A stretch of 64,000 nucleotides of DNA from Tritrichomonas musculus (lineage: Eukaryota; Parabasalia; Tritrichomonadida; Tritrichomonadidae), in NCBI GenBank assembly GCA_039105265.1, contig JAPFFF010000012.1, positions 4,650,001 to 4,714,000 of the forward strand, in the 5' to 3' direction. The position numbers and the translations under genes were made by a program. Position 1 is the first letter of the stretch. Each line of letters opens with the position of its first letter. A model generated the notes under the pieces. The model searched no databases. It saw only the letters and a program-made list of their open reading frames with translations, and was not told the DNA's origin. Below, piece after piece: positions 19,370 to 29,662 of this stretch.

Positions 19370-22300
19370 TCACCAGAAAGGACACCATCCAATATAATGA
19401 CGCACGTATTCTTTTGGATCGGATGCCAATTTAATCAAAGTATTAACTTGTTCATCCACATCCAACTCGACGTTTGGATTATCAAACGGCTCTGGATCTC
19501 TTCCAGACAACTTATTTGCAACTCTTTCCAAGATTCCCTTCTGTTCTCTCTCGCTTGATCTAATTTCGCGTCCATTAAATATTGGCTCATGCACGAACAC
19601 TTCAAGCTGTGCAATCACTGAACTTTGATTCTCTCTCAGCACCCAAAGAAGCTCCTCGCAAGATCTTCTGAAGAGTCCGTCGACGGATCCGCCGTCCAGC
19701 GCGTTAACGATCATTCTTGTCATTCTGAAAGGAACTCTTTCAGCGAAAACGACTCGATTATTTGCAACCTCGAATGAATCGCCGAAATCGATATGAATGA
19801 CTCTTCCTGTGTGACGTTGAACCATAATGTTAGAAGGATGACGATCGCCAAGACCGATTGTGTAACCTGCCATTGACATCAAAGCAGTTGAAATCGTGAA
19901 ATTCCAATTTCTTTGAAGCCAAGAAGAAGGATCAGGACTTCGTAACCAAAGCATCTCACGAAGCTCATTTGCGCGCGATTGTGAAGCTATAATGTTAAAC
20001 ACTTCGTATCTTTGCAATGCAGAAAGAGAATTGAATATGTTACCTACATATTGCTGCGCTATTTCAAGTTCCATTGATTGCCGTATGTCTCTATGATGAC
20101 GATAATCAATGACGAGTTGCTGGAAGGTATCAGCGCCAGTCACCCAAGTGATGAGTCCCGCATTTGGTGCAAAAGGAACAATTGCATACTTAAGAATAGA
20201 AACATCGAGATCAAGCGTGTTTCTATTCGTCATGATGAGTGAATTAATCAGATTAAAGAATTGCATAATTCGCTGATCAAGTCGAAGATCTTCATTCCCT
20301 TTCAATAAGAACTTCCAACGAACACCTTCAGTGTCACACATGTAGACAATTCTTGGGTGCTGCTGAGTTGAAAGAATATGAAGAGCTGGCTCAATATAAT
20401 GAATTTGTGGCGACGAACCTTCAACGTTGTAAGTGCCTGGAATAGCGAGATGAAAGTGCCTTTTATTTGCAAGTTCTTCAGAAACTTTAGGTAACAAAAT
20501 TGTCTCTGTTTTCTTCATTTTATCATCAAGTTCGGCAAAAAGAGAACGAAAACTGTCCCACATTGGACGAATGGCGGTTATGTCACCTGTTTTATACTTC
20601 TCAAATAAAATGCGTGAACGTTGAAACATTTGACCGAAGTTGTTGATAAATTGACGATCGGTTTCACATTGTGGCATTGACCATCTTTCATATTGTTGTT
20701 GAATCAATTGTATCACCGATTCTCGGTCATTGGCTTGCTGTGCTCTCGATGCTGTATCAAGCGTTGTAAGCCATTGTTCAAGCCAACTAACAGCAGAACG
20801 ATGCATTCCATCAATGAACAATCTAGAATCAGAATAAGTCTTTGGACATTTGCTTCCAAGTTCTTCAATCATCGCACTTGAAATTGACGAGATTTCGCCG
20901 TTTCCAAGCAGCGACAAAACATTCAATGCAAAAACAACAGCTTGGAAATGTTTGGAGCCAAAATTGCTGATGATTGCTTGGACAACTTCACGAACATTCT
21001 TGTCCTTATGAGAGATATGGACAACGATCTGAGGAATGATTTGGTTAATGATGTTTGCTGGGAGTGATACAATATCTTTCTTAATATTCAAAGGAAGGTC
21101 AATTTCTTCACCATAACGGAAGAAAATTGAGAACATTTGACACAAGTATTCTAAAGATTCTGAAGGACGAAGTTGTGTGGCTTTCAAAAAGCCAGAAATG
21201 GCATTCACAGTGAAACGAGACCTCAAATCAGAAAAGTGTGAAAGTGCACGTGATGACGTGTACGCCCAGCCAGCCCACGTACGATAATCATTAGATACAA
21301 GCTTATTTGATTGTTCGAATAATTGAGAAATGTCAATCAAAGTTGAAGCGGGTGATGTTTTTGACGTGTACAATCTGTACTGCCAATTTGCTTGTATTCT
21401 AATGAGTCTTCCGAAGAACTTCTGATCAATCTTACCAAATGTCTTCTGCATTTGAATGTAAATCTCTTCAATTGGACGGTTTTGAAGACCTGAACCAGAT
21501 GCTGCTGACTTGCCAATTGATGATTGGATGAATTTGACGTCTTCTTGTGGAATGCTTAAGTAAATCTCCTTAAATTCATCCAATGTTCGTGATTGAAGAA
21601 TCTGATTGATTGAACGAAGAATACTTACAGCACGAGGCTTCGATCCTCTACTCCACAAGATCTTCAATTTAACAAGAAGAACAGCTGGAGATGGTGTATT
21701 TGAGAAGAAACGTTCACAATAAACATCAATCAATTTCCATCGTCTCTCCTTTCTAAGCACTGAAAGCATCTTCAAATAAGACTCGCTATGATCTGCTGGT
21801 GACATAACTAATGAACGAATTTCAAGAAGCTTCATCCAAGCATCACTATCATGCGAAAAGTTACGAAGACGGTTTTGCCAAATTTCAGGAGCTTCAACAA
21901 TGTTATTTTGATTCATTTCGAGTGCTTCGTTTAACTCGATTAAATGCTGTGCAAACACCATTCTTTTTGAAGCTTCATTTGCATCACTTCCATTGAAAAC
22001 CGCCAAATTATCGGTTAATAATTCAAAACCGTTTTCAATGTTACTTTGTGCTTCTGAATACTTATGTGATGCAATTAAATAGATTGTTCTAAAGAACAAA
22101 TAATCTCTGTTCTTTCTTTCTTTTAATGGAACAATGTCGAGGTAGTATTGCATCTTTTCAAGGTCTTTTGCATGGTAATAGGCCCAAGCAAACCAAGGAG
22201 CATTATAAATTTTATCTTCTTTTGACATGCTATCAAATGTACCTGATAACTTGCATATGTTGTCCCATTGTTCCAATTGTGCATAACATTGAAGGAGTTC

Positions 22301-25300
22301 ATTAACATTTTGTGGGTTTTGCGATTCATAAATTTCTAATGCTTTTTCCCATTCACCAAGTTCTTCACTCCATTTTCCTGTATCAATGTCAATTGAGTCA
22401 AACTTTCCATTCCGTGAAAGAGAAGCAAGAAGACCTCGTGCTGATTCGATTCTTCCCATTCTTGAGTTCAATTGCAAAAGTTGTTGAATCGTCTCTTTAT
22501 CAAAATGACCATCAAGGAAATAACGTTGTAAATAATAAAGTGACAAAGCAGTTGAATGACAACTTGCTGCAATTTCATTATCAGGAATTAATAAAGGATA
22601 ACCAGCACGATCAATGAATTCAGCAAGACTAATTACATGAGGATCAATATTTTCAAAATTCAAGATCATTTTGATTGTATTTGAGAAGTTCTTTTGATCT
22701 TCAACTGATGCTGAATTCCAACATGAAAGAAAAGCAATTGGAAAGATTTCTTGTCTTAAAGCAAACGATTGTTCAATCACTTTTGAACAGCTTCTAATTG
22801 CAATGTATGGAGAATTCTCAACAACAAGAATACAAAGATCATCTATCCATTGTCTTGAACTGTTAAAAACTGGTTTTGCAATTTTTGTGAAGACGTTTTG
22901 AACACTCGAATTCATTGGTGATAAAACGTTGTTCAAATGATCAGTAACAAGACCTGGTGTGAAACGTTTCACAAAGTTAAAATCATCAATCATTAAAGAA
23001 CCTTTCATTGAAGCTTGACGAATTTCATCAAGATGAGGAAGTTGATACATTTGTTCAATCAAATCAATTGATAAATGACCAAAAATAATCAAATTGTACA
23101 AAAGTTGAAGAATTTCATTCATTCTTTTCTTTTTCTCAATGAGATCGAAACAAAGACGAGCCATTCTTGCTGTGAACATTGAAAGCCGAAGCTTTTGGAA
23201 CAATGTTGACAAAGATTTCATTAAGAATGAAATTCGTGAATCATCAGTAGCTGTCTTTGAGTTTTGTCCCATTAAAAGTTCAATAGTTTCAATGAAAAAC
23301 TCAACGTTTTCATTTTGATACAGAATTGCATAAACAACAAATTTAACAACAATTTTGAAGTAAGCATTCTTTGTTGTTGACATGTGATGAAGTGCAATTG
23401 GATAAAGAGAGGCAGCACATTCATTGAACTCAGTCTTTAAATGATAAGAAAGTACGGAACAAAGTCTAACGCAATTCATGTTAGTGAAATTGTTCACAAG
23501 GATTGATTGCATGTTCTTAATGAAGGGCGTCATATGAAGCTGTGCTGATAAAGCAATCAATTCAAGCTGATTGAACAACAAATCATCAGTTTCAGCACTG
23601 CTTCCAATCGCATTCGTAAAGCCAGTTATCACTGGACCTAAGAAAGGAAGAGAATTGTCAGTGTCCTTGACGATGATTCTTGTAATTGCCTCGAAGACAG
23701 ATGGTGATGGATCTCCATTCAGCATATTGATCAACATTGTCATGACAAATGATGTGAAAAATGACGGTTTTTTAGCAGAGAAAACTAATTCAATAGCTCT
23801 TTCACTTTGCTCATTCATTTTTGAGAACTTTATGCTTCTTGAGGCACCTATCGTTCCAGTCAATTTCATGATTGAAATGGCAACCGTCTTTCCAATGTTC
23901 TCGTTCGATATCAAGTCATGAAGACAAGGGAGAAGGTTTGGAAAAACCGTCATGAAATTGAATCTAGATTCAGAAGATCTCACAATTTTTGTGAGGGTAT
24001 CAATTGCCGCATTGTAGACATCGTCGGAGTGCTTCTCTGAGAAACAAAGGAGGAAGACTGGAATGACTTGCACGAGGTATGGCAAGAGGTTGTTTGTTAT
24101 CTTTCCGAGCGTTTGGAACAAGTAAAGATCACGTTTTTCAAGCCATTTTTCATTCTCAACTTGATACACCTTATTTCGGTTGTACTCTTTCTCGTGCATT
24201 GAACTTTTTTCTGAGAAAAGGGTTGATGAAGTGCTGTAACCGTCAGAAGTGAAATCACGATGAATGACCTGACGAATGTCAACTTGAGTGAAACCGCCGA
24301 GATCGTTTATTATTGCTATCTGGTTTGCCATTGTCATTCCTTTGATATCGGCGTTGCTGCTCATGCCGCTTTCGCTCCGACTTACCAATGAAGAGTTGCC
24401 GCTGATGATGCTGTTGATGTAGTTTGTGTTGCTGAGATCAGGGATTGGCTTTCCGTGGTACAGAAAGGAGAGACAGACCCAGACGAGAGTCGGTATTGAA
24501 GGTGGTGAAAAACAGGTGAAATACTCGGCAATGTTGGGAAGAAGTGAGCAAGCTTTGGCGGACTTAAAAGGATTGTTATAGGCCAAATTCTTTGCGAAAA
24601 AGTTGCTCACAAAAAGGACAATGAACGGTATCGTGTAGATCGAGTTGGTAAGCGCACTCTTCGCAATCAATGGAATGGCCTCTCGTCGGATCTTGTAGCT
24701 GGGGTCAGCGAGCAACTGAGTGAGTGAGTCATGGTTATTTGTGAGGAACTCTGGCTTAATTTCTTTCAATGCACTCATTCTAACCTCCTTGTCAGAATCC
24801 ATAACCGCCATTCTATTCAATTCATTGAATGCAGTGTTGTTGTTAAAAAGTGGCAAAGCCTGTGTCATGTAAAAACGAACTTTTGAGTACTTTGAAAAAG
24901 TTAACGGTCGCAGCATTTCTAATAAGGCATCATTCAAATCAAACAAAAGCTTGTCAAATGTTTTGACCATGAAAATTGACACTATTTGATCGGCTTCACT
25001 TGATTTTGAATTCAATCTCTGAACAAACAAATCCATCAACTTTTCTTTCAATTCATGCAGATAACTCGGACGCAGTCGGATCGCTTTTATGTAGTTTATG
25101 CATGGCGATGAGTTCTTGAATAGACTGATCGAAGCATTCGCCTTCGGAAAGATCCGAAAAAGTGTCAGTAAAACCGAAAAAATGTCGTTTGAGTAGTCCT
25201 TGTATTCGTGGTTGACGCTCAACTGCTCGACCATCTCAATGATAGGGAACAAGGGGATATCGAAGATTTTCTTGTTGGTGAAGCTTTCTATGATCTCATT

Positions 25301-26275
25301 CAATATTTCAAAGAGGCTGGGTAGGCCATAACCGTTCATTATTTGAGCCATTAGTGAGGTGATCGTATCAGAAGCAATTTTGGACGTTATGGCATCTGGG
25401 CGTTCATTTGAAACATCTTTGATAAAGTCAAATATGCTAATAGTCAGTTCATCGTGAGGTGATAACGATACGGCTAACATTTTGTCAATCATTTGGCCAA
25501 GACGGGCATTATTAAAGGCTGATGGCGAAAGTTTGTAGATAGTTCGGTAAACTAAAACGGCTCCGTGATATGAATCTGGCGTTTTTCCTGCGGATGCGAG
25601 AGTTGAATTACAATCCATAAATAATGATTCAACAAAAGTAATCTGTATATTGGTCGGTAAGTGAAAAAGATGTATGTTTATTACTTTGACTGCTACTGTA
25701 CGGAGTTCAATGTCATCGGATAAGACTGCATTCCATATTTCTGGAAAATGGGATACAGTAACACCAAAGACTTCGTTGGGAAGAAACCTTCCTACTTGGC
25801 GTAGAATTGATAGGGCACTGTAAATTAGGCGATTTTTTTGCGATGGATGTAGATATGATTTGGCGGATTCTAAACTTTCTCGTAAAAATGTATAGTTGTC
25901 TGTCGATTCCATTGCTAGATAGCGAAGAGTTGTCGTGGCGGCTCGACAAACGTCTCTAGAACTCGATGCTGTGAAATTGTTGATAATTGGAAATAATCCT
26001 TTAATTTGATCGTACGAACGGCGAAAAAAATGGAGAATTGAGATTTCTAAAAGGCATATCATTTCACTTTCTTCCTTACCAAGTTGTGAAAGTTCTCGTA
26101 AATCGTTCTCTAAGTCTTGAAATAAATTAGATAATTCGTTTTCTGTAAGTGTAAGAAAGGTAGGACCAAGAGATGCTACCAAAAATTTACGTCGGGATTT
26201 CCATAAAGGAAATGTATTAATCGGTTCAGCGCGTAAAACAGTTCGGATCCATGAATTGGATCCAGAAGATTTCAT
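19370..26275 (-). CDS. TOR: Target of rapamycin (TOR) kinase, PIKK family
   Basis: 2301 residues from the first in-frame ATG (26275), near the usual ~2,450-2,550 of TOR. Residues ~1-1150 are HEAT-type helical repeats and ~1200-1800 a FAT domain. The FRB lies at ~1823-1940 (SWLEQWLTTL to HFHLAIPGTY). The PI3K-like catalytic domain has GLGDRHPSNIM (catalytic loop, ~2138) and VIHIDFGDSFEVA (metal-binding Asp, ~2160), then VPFRMTRMIVNAL. The C-terminus ends YIGWCPFW, the diagnostic FATC end of TOR and the reason to prefer TOR over ATM/ATR/DNA-PK. Nutrient and growth control through TOR complexes is family knowledge. The gene is uninterrupted. GC is higher in the 3' part and around 23.9-25.3 kb. 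Confidence 0.97.
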   Translation of the reverse strand: MKSSGSNSWIRTVLRAEPINTFPLWKSRRKFLVASLGPTFLTLTENELSNLFQDLENDLRELSQLGKEESEMICLLEISILHFFRRSYDQIKGLFPIINNFTASSSRDVCRAATTTLRYLAMESTDNYTFLRESLESAKSYLHPSQKNRLIYSALSILRQVGRFLPNEVFGVTVSHFPEIWNAVLSDDIELRTVAVKVINIHLFHLPTNIQITFVESLFMDCNSTLASAGKTPDSYHGAVLVYRTIYKLSPSAFNNARLGQMIDKMLAVSLSPHDELTISIFDFIKDVSNERPDAITSKIASDTITSLMAQIMNGYGLPSLFEILNEIIESFTNKKIFDIPLFPIIEMVEQLSVNHEYKDYSNDIFSVLLTLFRIFPKANASISLFKNSSPCINYIKAIRLRPSYLHELKEKLMDLFVQRLNSKSSEADQIVSIFMVKTFDKLLFDLNDALLEMLRPLTFSKYSKVRFYMTQALPLFNNNTAFNELNRMAVMDSDKEVRMSALKEIKPEFLTNNHDSLTQLLADPSYKIRREAIPLIAKSALTNSIYTIPFIVLFVSNFFAKNLAYNNPFKSAKACSLLPNIAEYFTCFSPPSIPTLVWVCLSFLYHGKPIPDLSNTNYINSIISGNSSLVSRSESGMSSNADIKGMTMANQIAIINDLGGFTQVDIRQVIHRDFTSDGYSTSSTLFSEKSSMHEKEYNRNKVYQVENEKWLEKRDLYLFQTLGKITNNLLPYLVQVIPVFLLCFSEKHSDDVYNAAIDTLTKIVRSSESRFNFMTVFPNLLPCLHDLISNENIGKTVAISIMKLTGTIGASRSIKFSKMNEQSERAIELVFSAKKPSFFTSFVMTMLINMLNGDPSPSVFEAITRIIVKDTDNSLPFLGPVITGFTNAIGSSAETDDLLFNQLELIALSAQLHMTPFIKNMQSILVNNFTNMNCVRLCSVLSYHLKTEFNECAASLYPIALHHMSTTKNAYFKIVVKFVVYAILYQNENVEFFIETIELLMGQNSKTATDDSRISFLMKSLSTLFQKLRLSMFTARMARLCFDLIEKKKRMNEILQLLYNLIIFGHLSIDLIEQMYQLPHLDEIRQASMKGSLMIDDFNFVKRFTPGLVTDHLNNVLSPMNSSVQNVFTKIAKPVFNSSRQWIDDLCILVVENSPYIAIRSCSKVIEQSFALRQEIFPIAFLSCWNSASVEDQKNFSNTIKMILNFENIDPHVISLAEFIDRAGYPLLIPDNEIAASCHSTALSLYYLQRYFLDGHFDKETIQQLLQLNSRMGRIESARGLLASLSRNGKFDSIDIDTGKWSEELGEWEKALEIYESQNPQNVNELLQCYAQLEQWDNICKLSGTFDSMSKEDKIYNAPWFAWAYYHAKDLEKMQYYLDIVPLKERKNRDYLFFRTIYLIASHKYSEAQSNIENGFELLTDNLAVFNGSDANEASKRMVFAQHLIELNEALEMNQNNIVEAPEIWQNRLRNFSHDSDAWMKLLEIRSLVMSPADHSESYLKMLSVLRKERRWKLIDVYCERFFSNTPSPAVLLVKLKILWSRGSKPRAVSILRSINQILQSRTLDEFKEIYLSIPQEDVKFIQSSIGKSAASGSGLQNRPIEEIYIQMQKTFGKIDQKFFGRLIRIQANWQYRLYTSKTSPASTLIDISQLFEQSNKLVSNDYRTWAGWAYTSSRALSHFSDLRSRFTVNAISGFLKATQLRPSESLEYLCQMFSIFFRYGEEIDLPLNIKKDIVSLPANIINQIIPQIVVHISHKDKNVREVVQAIISNFGSKHFQAVVFALNVLSLLGNGEISSISSAMIEELGSKCPKTYSDSRLFIDGMHRSAVSWLEQWLTTLDTASRAQQANDRESVIQLIQQQYERWSMPQCETDRQFINNFGQMFQRSRILFEKYKTGDITAIRPMWDSFRSLFAELDDKMKKTETILLPKVSEELANKRHFHLAIPGTYNVEGSSPQIHYIEPALHILSTQQHPRIVYMCDTEGVRWKFLLKGNEDLRLDQRIMQFFNLINSLIMTNRNTLDLDVSILKYAIVPFAPNAGLITWVTGADTFQQLVIDYRHHRDIRQSMELEIAQQYVGNIFNSLSALQRYEVFNIIASQSRANELREMLWLRSPDPSSWLQRNWNFTISTALMSMAGYTIGLGDRHPSNIMVQRHTGRVIHIDFGDSFEVANNRVVFAERVPFRMTRMIVNALDGGSVDGLFRRSCEELLWVLRENQSSVIAQLEVFVHEPIFNGREIRSSEREQKGILERVANKLSGRDPEPFDNPNVELDVDEQVNTLIKLASDPKEYVRHYIGWCPFW

Positions 26276-27334
26276 TTTATTTTTGGAGATTTTCAAATAG
26301 AAAAAAATATAAACTATTGAAAAAATTGTTAATTGTTATTGATTTGCTTTGAATTTGGCAATATGAGCTCATATTTCTTATTATACATATATATCAATAA
26401 TAAATCTATTTTTAGCAAAATGATTTTATTATTCTTTCAATTTTGATTTGACCATATAAATTTTAAAAAGTTGAATGATTTTATATATTCTTAAAAAATT
26501 ATTAATATCTTGATAAAAATAATTAATTTTTAATTAATTATTTAAAATAATTTATATTTTTAAAATATTATTTAAATATATCTATAAATAAGAATATAAA
26601 TCATATATTCTTATAGAAAAATGTATTTTGAAAAAAACTATAGAAAAATATTGCTTTTTTATCTTAAAAACTAAAATGAAAATTTTGCGTAATAAGCTTT
26701 TCAAAAATAATTTTATTGTTTAAAAATTAGTATACTACTTTTAATAAAAATAATTTTAAACCAAATTATGTATATCTTTAACCAAATATCGATATTTAAT
26801 TTTTTTTGCTAACATTGTTAAAATGCGATGAATTTGATAAATATATATCTTAATTAATGCACAATAATGGTGAATTAAACATTTTTTTGATAAATTGGAA
26901 CTTTTTCCTAATATACAAGATTTTATTAATCAGGTATATTATGAAACTGATTAGAAATTTAAATCTTGAAAATCATTATCCGATTAAAATAATTCATTTT
27001 GGGATAAAAATTTTTTTCAATGGTATGCATTAGGGAAAAACACTTGATCAAATTGACTAAATATAAAATTACTTTTTAATTTCATTCTGATCAAATATTC
27101 AATGAAGATGAAAGAATAATAATATTATTATTTACAATTTCCTCCACATTCATTGACGAAATCATTGAATTCTATAAGTTCATTCAAAAATGCAAAAAAA
27201 TTAATCCAATAATTCTAGAATTTTTCTCTTTTTGCTAGGTCAGTGAACATATTCTAATAAAAAAAAATCTTATATTTCAAGATTTCAATAAATTAATGTA
27301 TGTTTTAGCTTTGATGTAAATGCTTTTTGAGATA
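26276..27334. other. AT-rich region upstream of TOR
   Basis: Very AT-rich. It holds the putative TOR promoter but no clear TCA-type initiator near the ATG. A short protein-like stretch near 27140-27200 is too weak to name. Confidence 0.4.
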
Positions 27335-27525
27335 TGAAGTCTAACAGGACAGTTCAAAGTTATTTGAATATTATCAGAAAACAGAAGATCTTGATTCAAA
27401 TGATATTACAAATCTTTGCTTTCTATATGAAGAATGATAATGATCCAAGTTCTTTGATAAAATCACAAAGCAATAGAACTTGTGGATTCAATTACCATTA
27501 AAAATCAAGGAAGCATGTATGAAGA
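27335..27525 (+). pseudogene. Sel1-repeat gene remnant
   Basis: Two Sel1-like pieces follow each other in different frames. The first (about 27350-27440) reads SKLFEYYQKTEDLDSNDITN then CFLYEE and a stop. The second (about 27465-27525) reads KAIELVDSITIKNQGSMYEE. Both match the 'YYxKAxxLGDxxAxxNLGxLYEEG' unit seen intact in the kinase-Sel1 locus at 58-60 kb. This is the dead tail of a similar gene. Confidence 0.55.
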
Positions 27526-27649
27526 GGTAAGATAAGTTATTCAAAACTACTCATAATCAATAAGATAATACAAAAAAGCAGATAACATGTGAAATGAATA
27601 TACAATTTGAAATCTCAAATGAATGAAAAATAAGCAATACAAAAAATAA

Positions 27650-27790
27650 ATAAATAGATGACATGCGAACAACAAAGGAAAGAAGCAGAACTTAAAGAAC
27701 AACAAAGGAAATAAGCAGAACTCATGAACAAATAAATAAATAAAAAGGAGAGAAGCAGAACTTCGTGAACAACAAAGGAAATATAAATAA
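27650..27790 (+). repeat. Decayed tandem repeat (EQQRKEAEL-type coiled coil)
   Basis: The 27-bp unit gaacaacaaaggaaagaagcagaact recurs about three times with changes. Read on the + strand it encodes E-Q-Q-R-K-E-A-E-L, a coiled-coil type repeat, with several stops. It lies just past the Sel1 remnant. Confidence 0.55.
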
Positions 27791-27896
27791 ATAAAGGAAA
27801 TATATAAATAATAAGGTACATATATATGGTAAATTGAAAAGCAAACATGTTTTATATTATGAGAAATAAATGTTTATTAAAATGTCATTTTGTCAT

Positions 27897-29273
27897 TTAT
27901 TTATTTATATTTCCATAAAATTCAATTTCTGATAATAGAAAATAATGAGTATTAGTTTGACTGGTGAAATCTTTGATTCGAATGTACCTGTAATACTCAT
28001 TATTCGTTGTTTGGCACGTGAATGTGGAACTCTTACCAGAGTCATTCAAATTTGAGTCATTTTCTTTGAAATCGATCAATTTCCATGTGTTCTCATCATT
28101 CGATCCTTCAATTCGCCACCTTTTAGGTCTGCCATTACTTTGACCATTTTTGGAAGAAGGAACTGAGAAGTAATATTTTGAAAAATTGATTCTAATGTCT
28201 TTGAAATCGAAAATAATGTATCCATCTGACTGATCATCAAGGCGGAAGTGCGTATCTCTCGATTTGTCAAACAAATGCTCAATTTGGCCATCAAAAATTC
28301 TTGATGATTTGACATCAATTGCTTTTGATGAATAGACGTTGCCTCCAGATTCTTTCATCAAATGGTCAATGATTCCATTAGCACAGTTGATGATTGATTG
28401 ATTTTGTGAATTGGAAACTGATCGACGATTTAAATTATCGTTCTTTCTTGATGGATCAAGAATCAGTCGACGACAAATCGATGACCAAAGTTTTCTGTGG
28501 AGACTTATTTCTGAGTTGTCAATTTTTTCAATGATTTTCTTGACGTTTTCAACTGACAAATATTCAATTTCAATTTCGTCAATTAAAATGGAATATTCTT
28601 CTCCAAGTTTTTCAATCATTTCATACAAAAAGTCTTCACTTTCAATTTTCAGCTTCGGGCAGCTTAAAATGTCCTCAAGTTCCGTCACTCTCAATTCTTT
28701 CAGTTTTTCAATGTCTGATTCTTCTTGACTGAAAAAATTAGAAAAATTACAACTCACTTTTTCAATCAGTTCTTTATAGATTTCTTTGTTTGTTAGCATT
28801 CGTGACATTTTGATATTGAAAATAATGTTGTCTTTGGTCATTTCTTTTTCATCAAGTTTGGAAAAATTCTTGAAAAGATTAAAAAAAATATCTTCATTAT
28901 CAAGTGCAATTCCAAGCTCAATGAGAAGTTTGGTTGTATCTTCAATTTCATCTCGTTTCATTGTGCTCGGATTGCAAACGCGAATTGGTTCTCCTTCAAG
29001 AAGGTTTCGGATCTTTTGGACAAAATTAGTTTCTTCAATTTTGTTTCGGATTTCTTCAACACTTCTATAAATAATAGGAATTTCTTTAAATTCAACTTTA
29101 AATTTGTCCATCGTTGGATCATTTCGTAAAACTCGTGAAATTTTTGGAGAGAAGAACATCGCAATAAATTTCGTACATCGAATACTTTCACAAAAGATTT
29201 CAATTTCAAAATCTTCATCCATTCCTGATTCTTTGATTTGCTTCAACGATTTTGAGGACAAGTAAAAATCCAT
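27897..29273 (-). CDS. BTB-like / F5-8 type C domain protein (second copy of the architecture)
   Basis: 458 residues from the first in-frame ATG (29273). Residues ~1-110 look BTB-like (FEIEIFCESIRCTKFIAMFF, SPKISRVLRNDPTMDKFKV). A Lys/Glu-rich helical BACK-like part follows to ~280. Residues ~295-458 form the F5/8C domain: SSRIFDGQIEHLFDKS, GYIIFDFKDIRINFSKYYF, PKRWRIEGSNDENTWKLIDF, YYRYIRIKDF and FLLSEIEFYG. It shares the plan of the gene at 5644-6936 but is clearly diverged, so it is an old paralog rather than a recent copy. The function is unknown; it is probably a scaffold or ubiquitin-ligase adaptor, by analogy with BTBD9-type proteins. Confidence 0.87.
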   Translation of the reverse strand: MDFYLSSKSLKQIKESGMDEDFEIEIFCESIRCTKFIAMFFSPKISRVLRNDPTMDKFKVEFKEIPIIYRSVEEIRNKIEETNFVQKIRNLLEGEPIRVCNPSTMKRDEIEDTTKLLIELGIALDNEDIFFNLFKNFSKLDEKEMTKDNIIFNIKMSRMLTNKEIYKELIEKVSCNFSNFFSQEESDIEKLKELRVTELEDILSCPKLKIESEDFLYEMIEKLGEEYSILIDEIEIEYLSVENVKKIIEKIDNSEISLHRKLWSSICRRLILDPSRKNDNLNRRSVSNSQNQSIINCANGIIDHLMKESGGNVYSSKAIDVKSSRIFDGQIEHLFDKSRDTHFRLDDQSDGYIIFDFKDIRINFSKYYFSVPSSKNGQSNGRPKRWRIEGSNDENTWKLIDFKENDSNLNDSGKSSTFTCQTTNNEYYRYIRIKDFTSQTNTHYFLLSEIEFYGNINK

Positions 29274-29662
29274 TCCCAAAATTTTATAAATTCTATCTTA
29301 ATAACTTTTGAGAGAAATCTTGAAAATTGTGAAAATTATACAAATATAAAAATGGAATTATCTTATTATATTAAATAAAAATATTAAATTTTATACGAAT
29401 TTAAATTTTATATAAATACATTAATATTAAAAAAACAAATTATAAACAAATGTAAAAGATGTGATTTAAATTTTCTTTTTTCTAAAATGCTCAAAAATAT
29501 CTTTCGAGGTTAAATGCAATATTAGAAAAAGTGTTTAAAAAGATAAAAATCTTTTTTTAGGAAAAAAATTAAATTCTCACTTTAGTTATGATTTTGATAT
29601 TCTGAGTAGTTTTATTAAATTTGTTGTTCTTATATAAAATTGTTCTATATTTAGATAATCAT
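29274..29662. other. AT-rich spacer
   Basis: About 390 bp between the F5-8C gene start and the 3' end of the pseudokinase. Nothing recognised. Confidence 0.5.
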
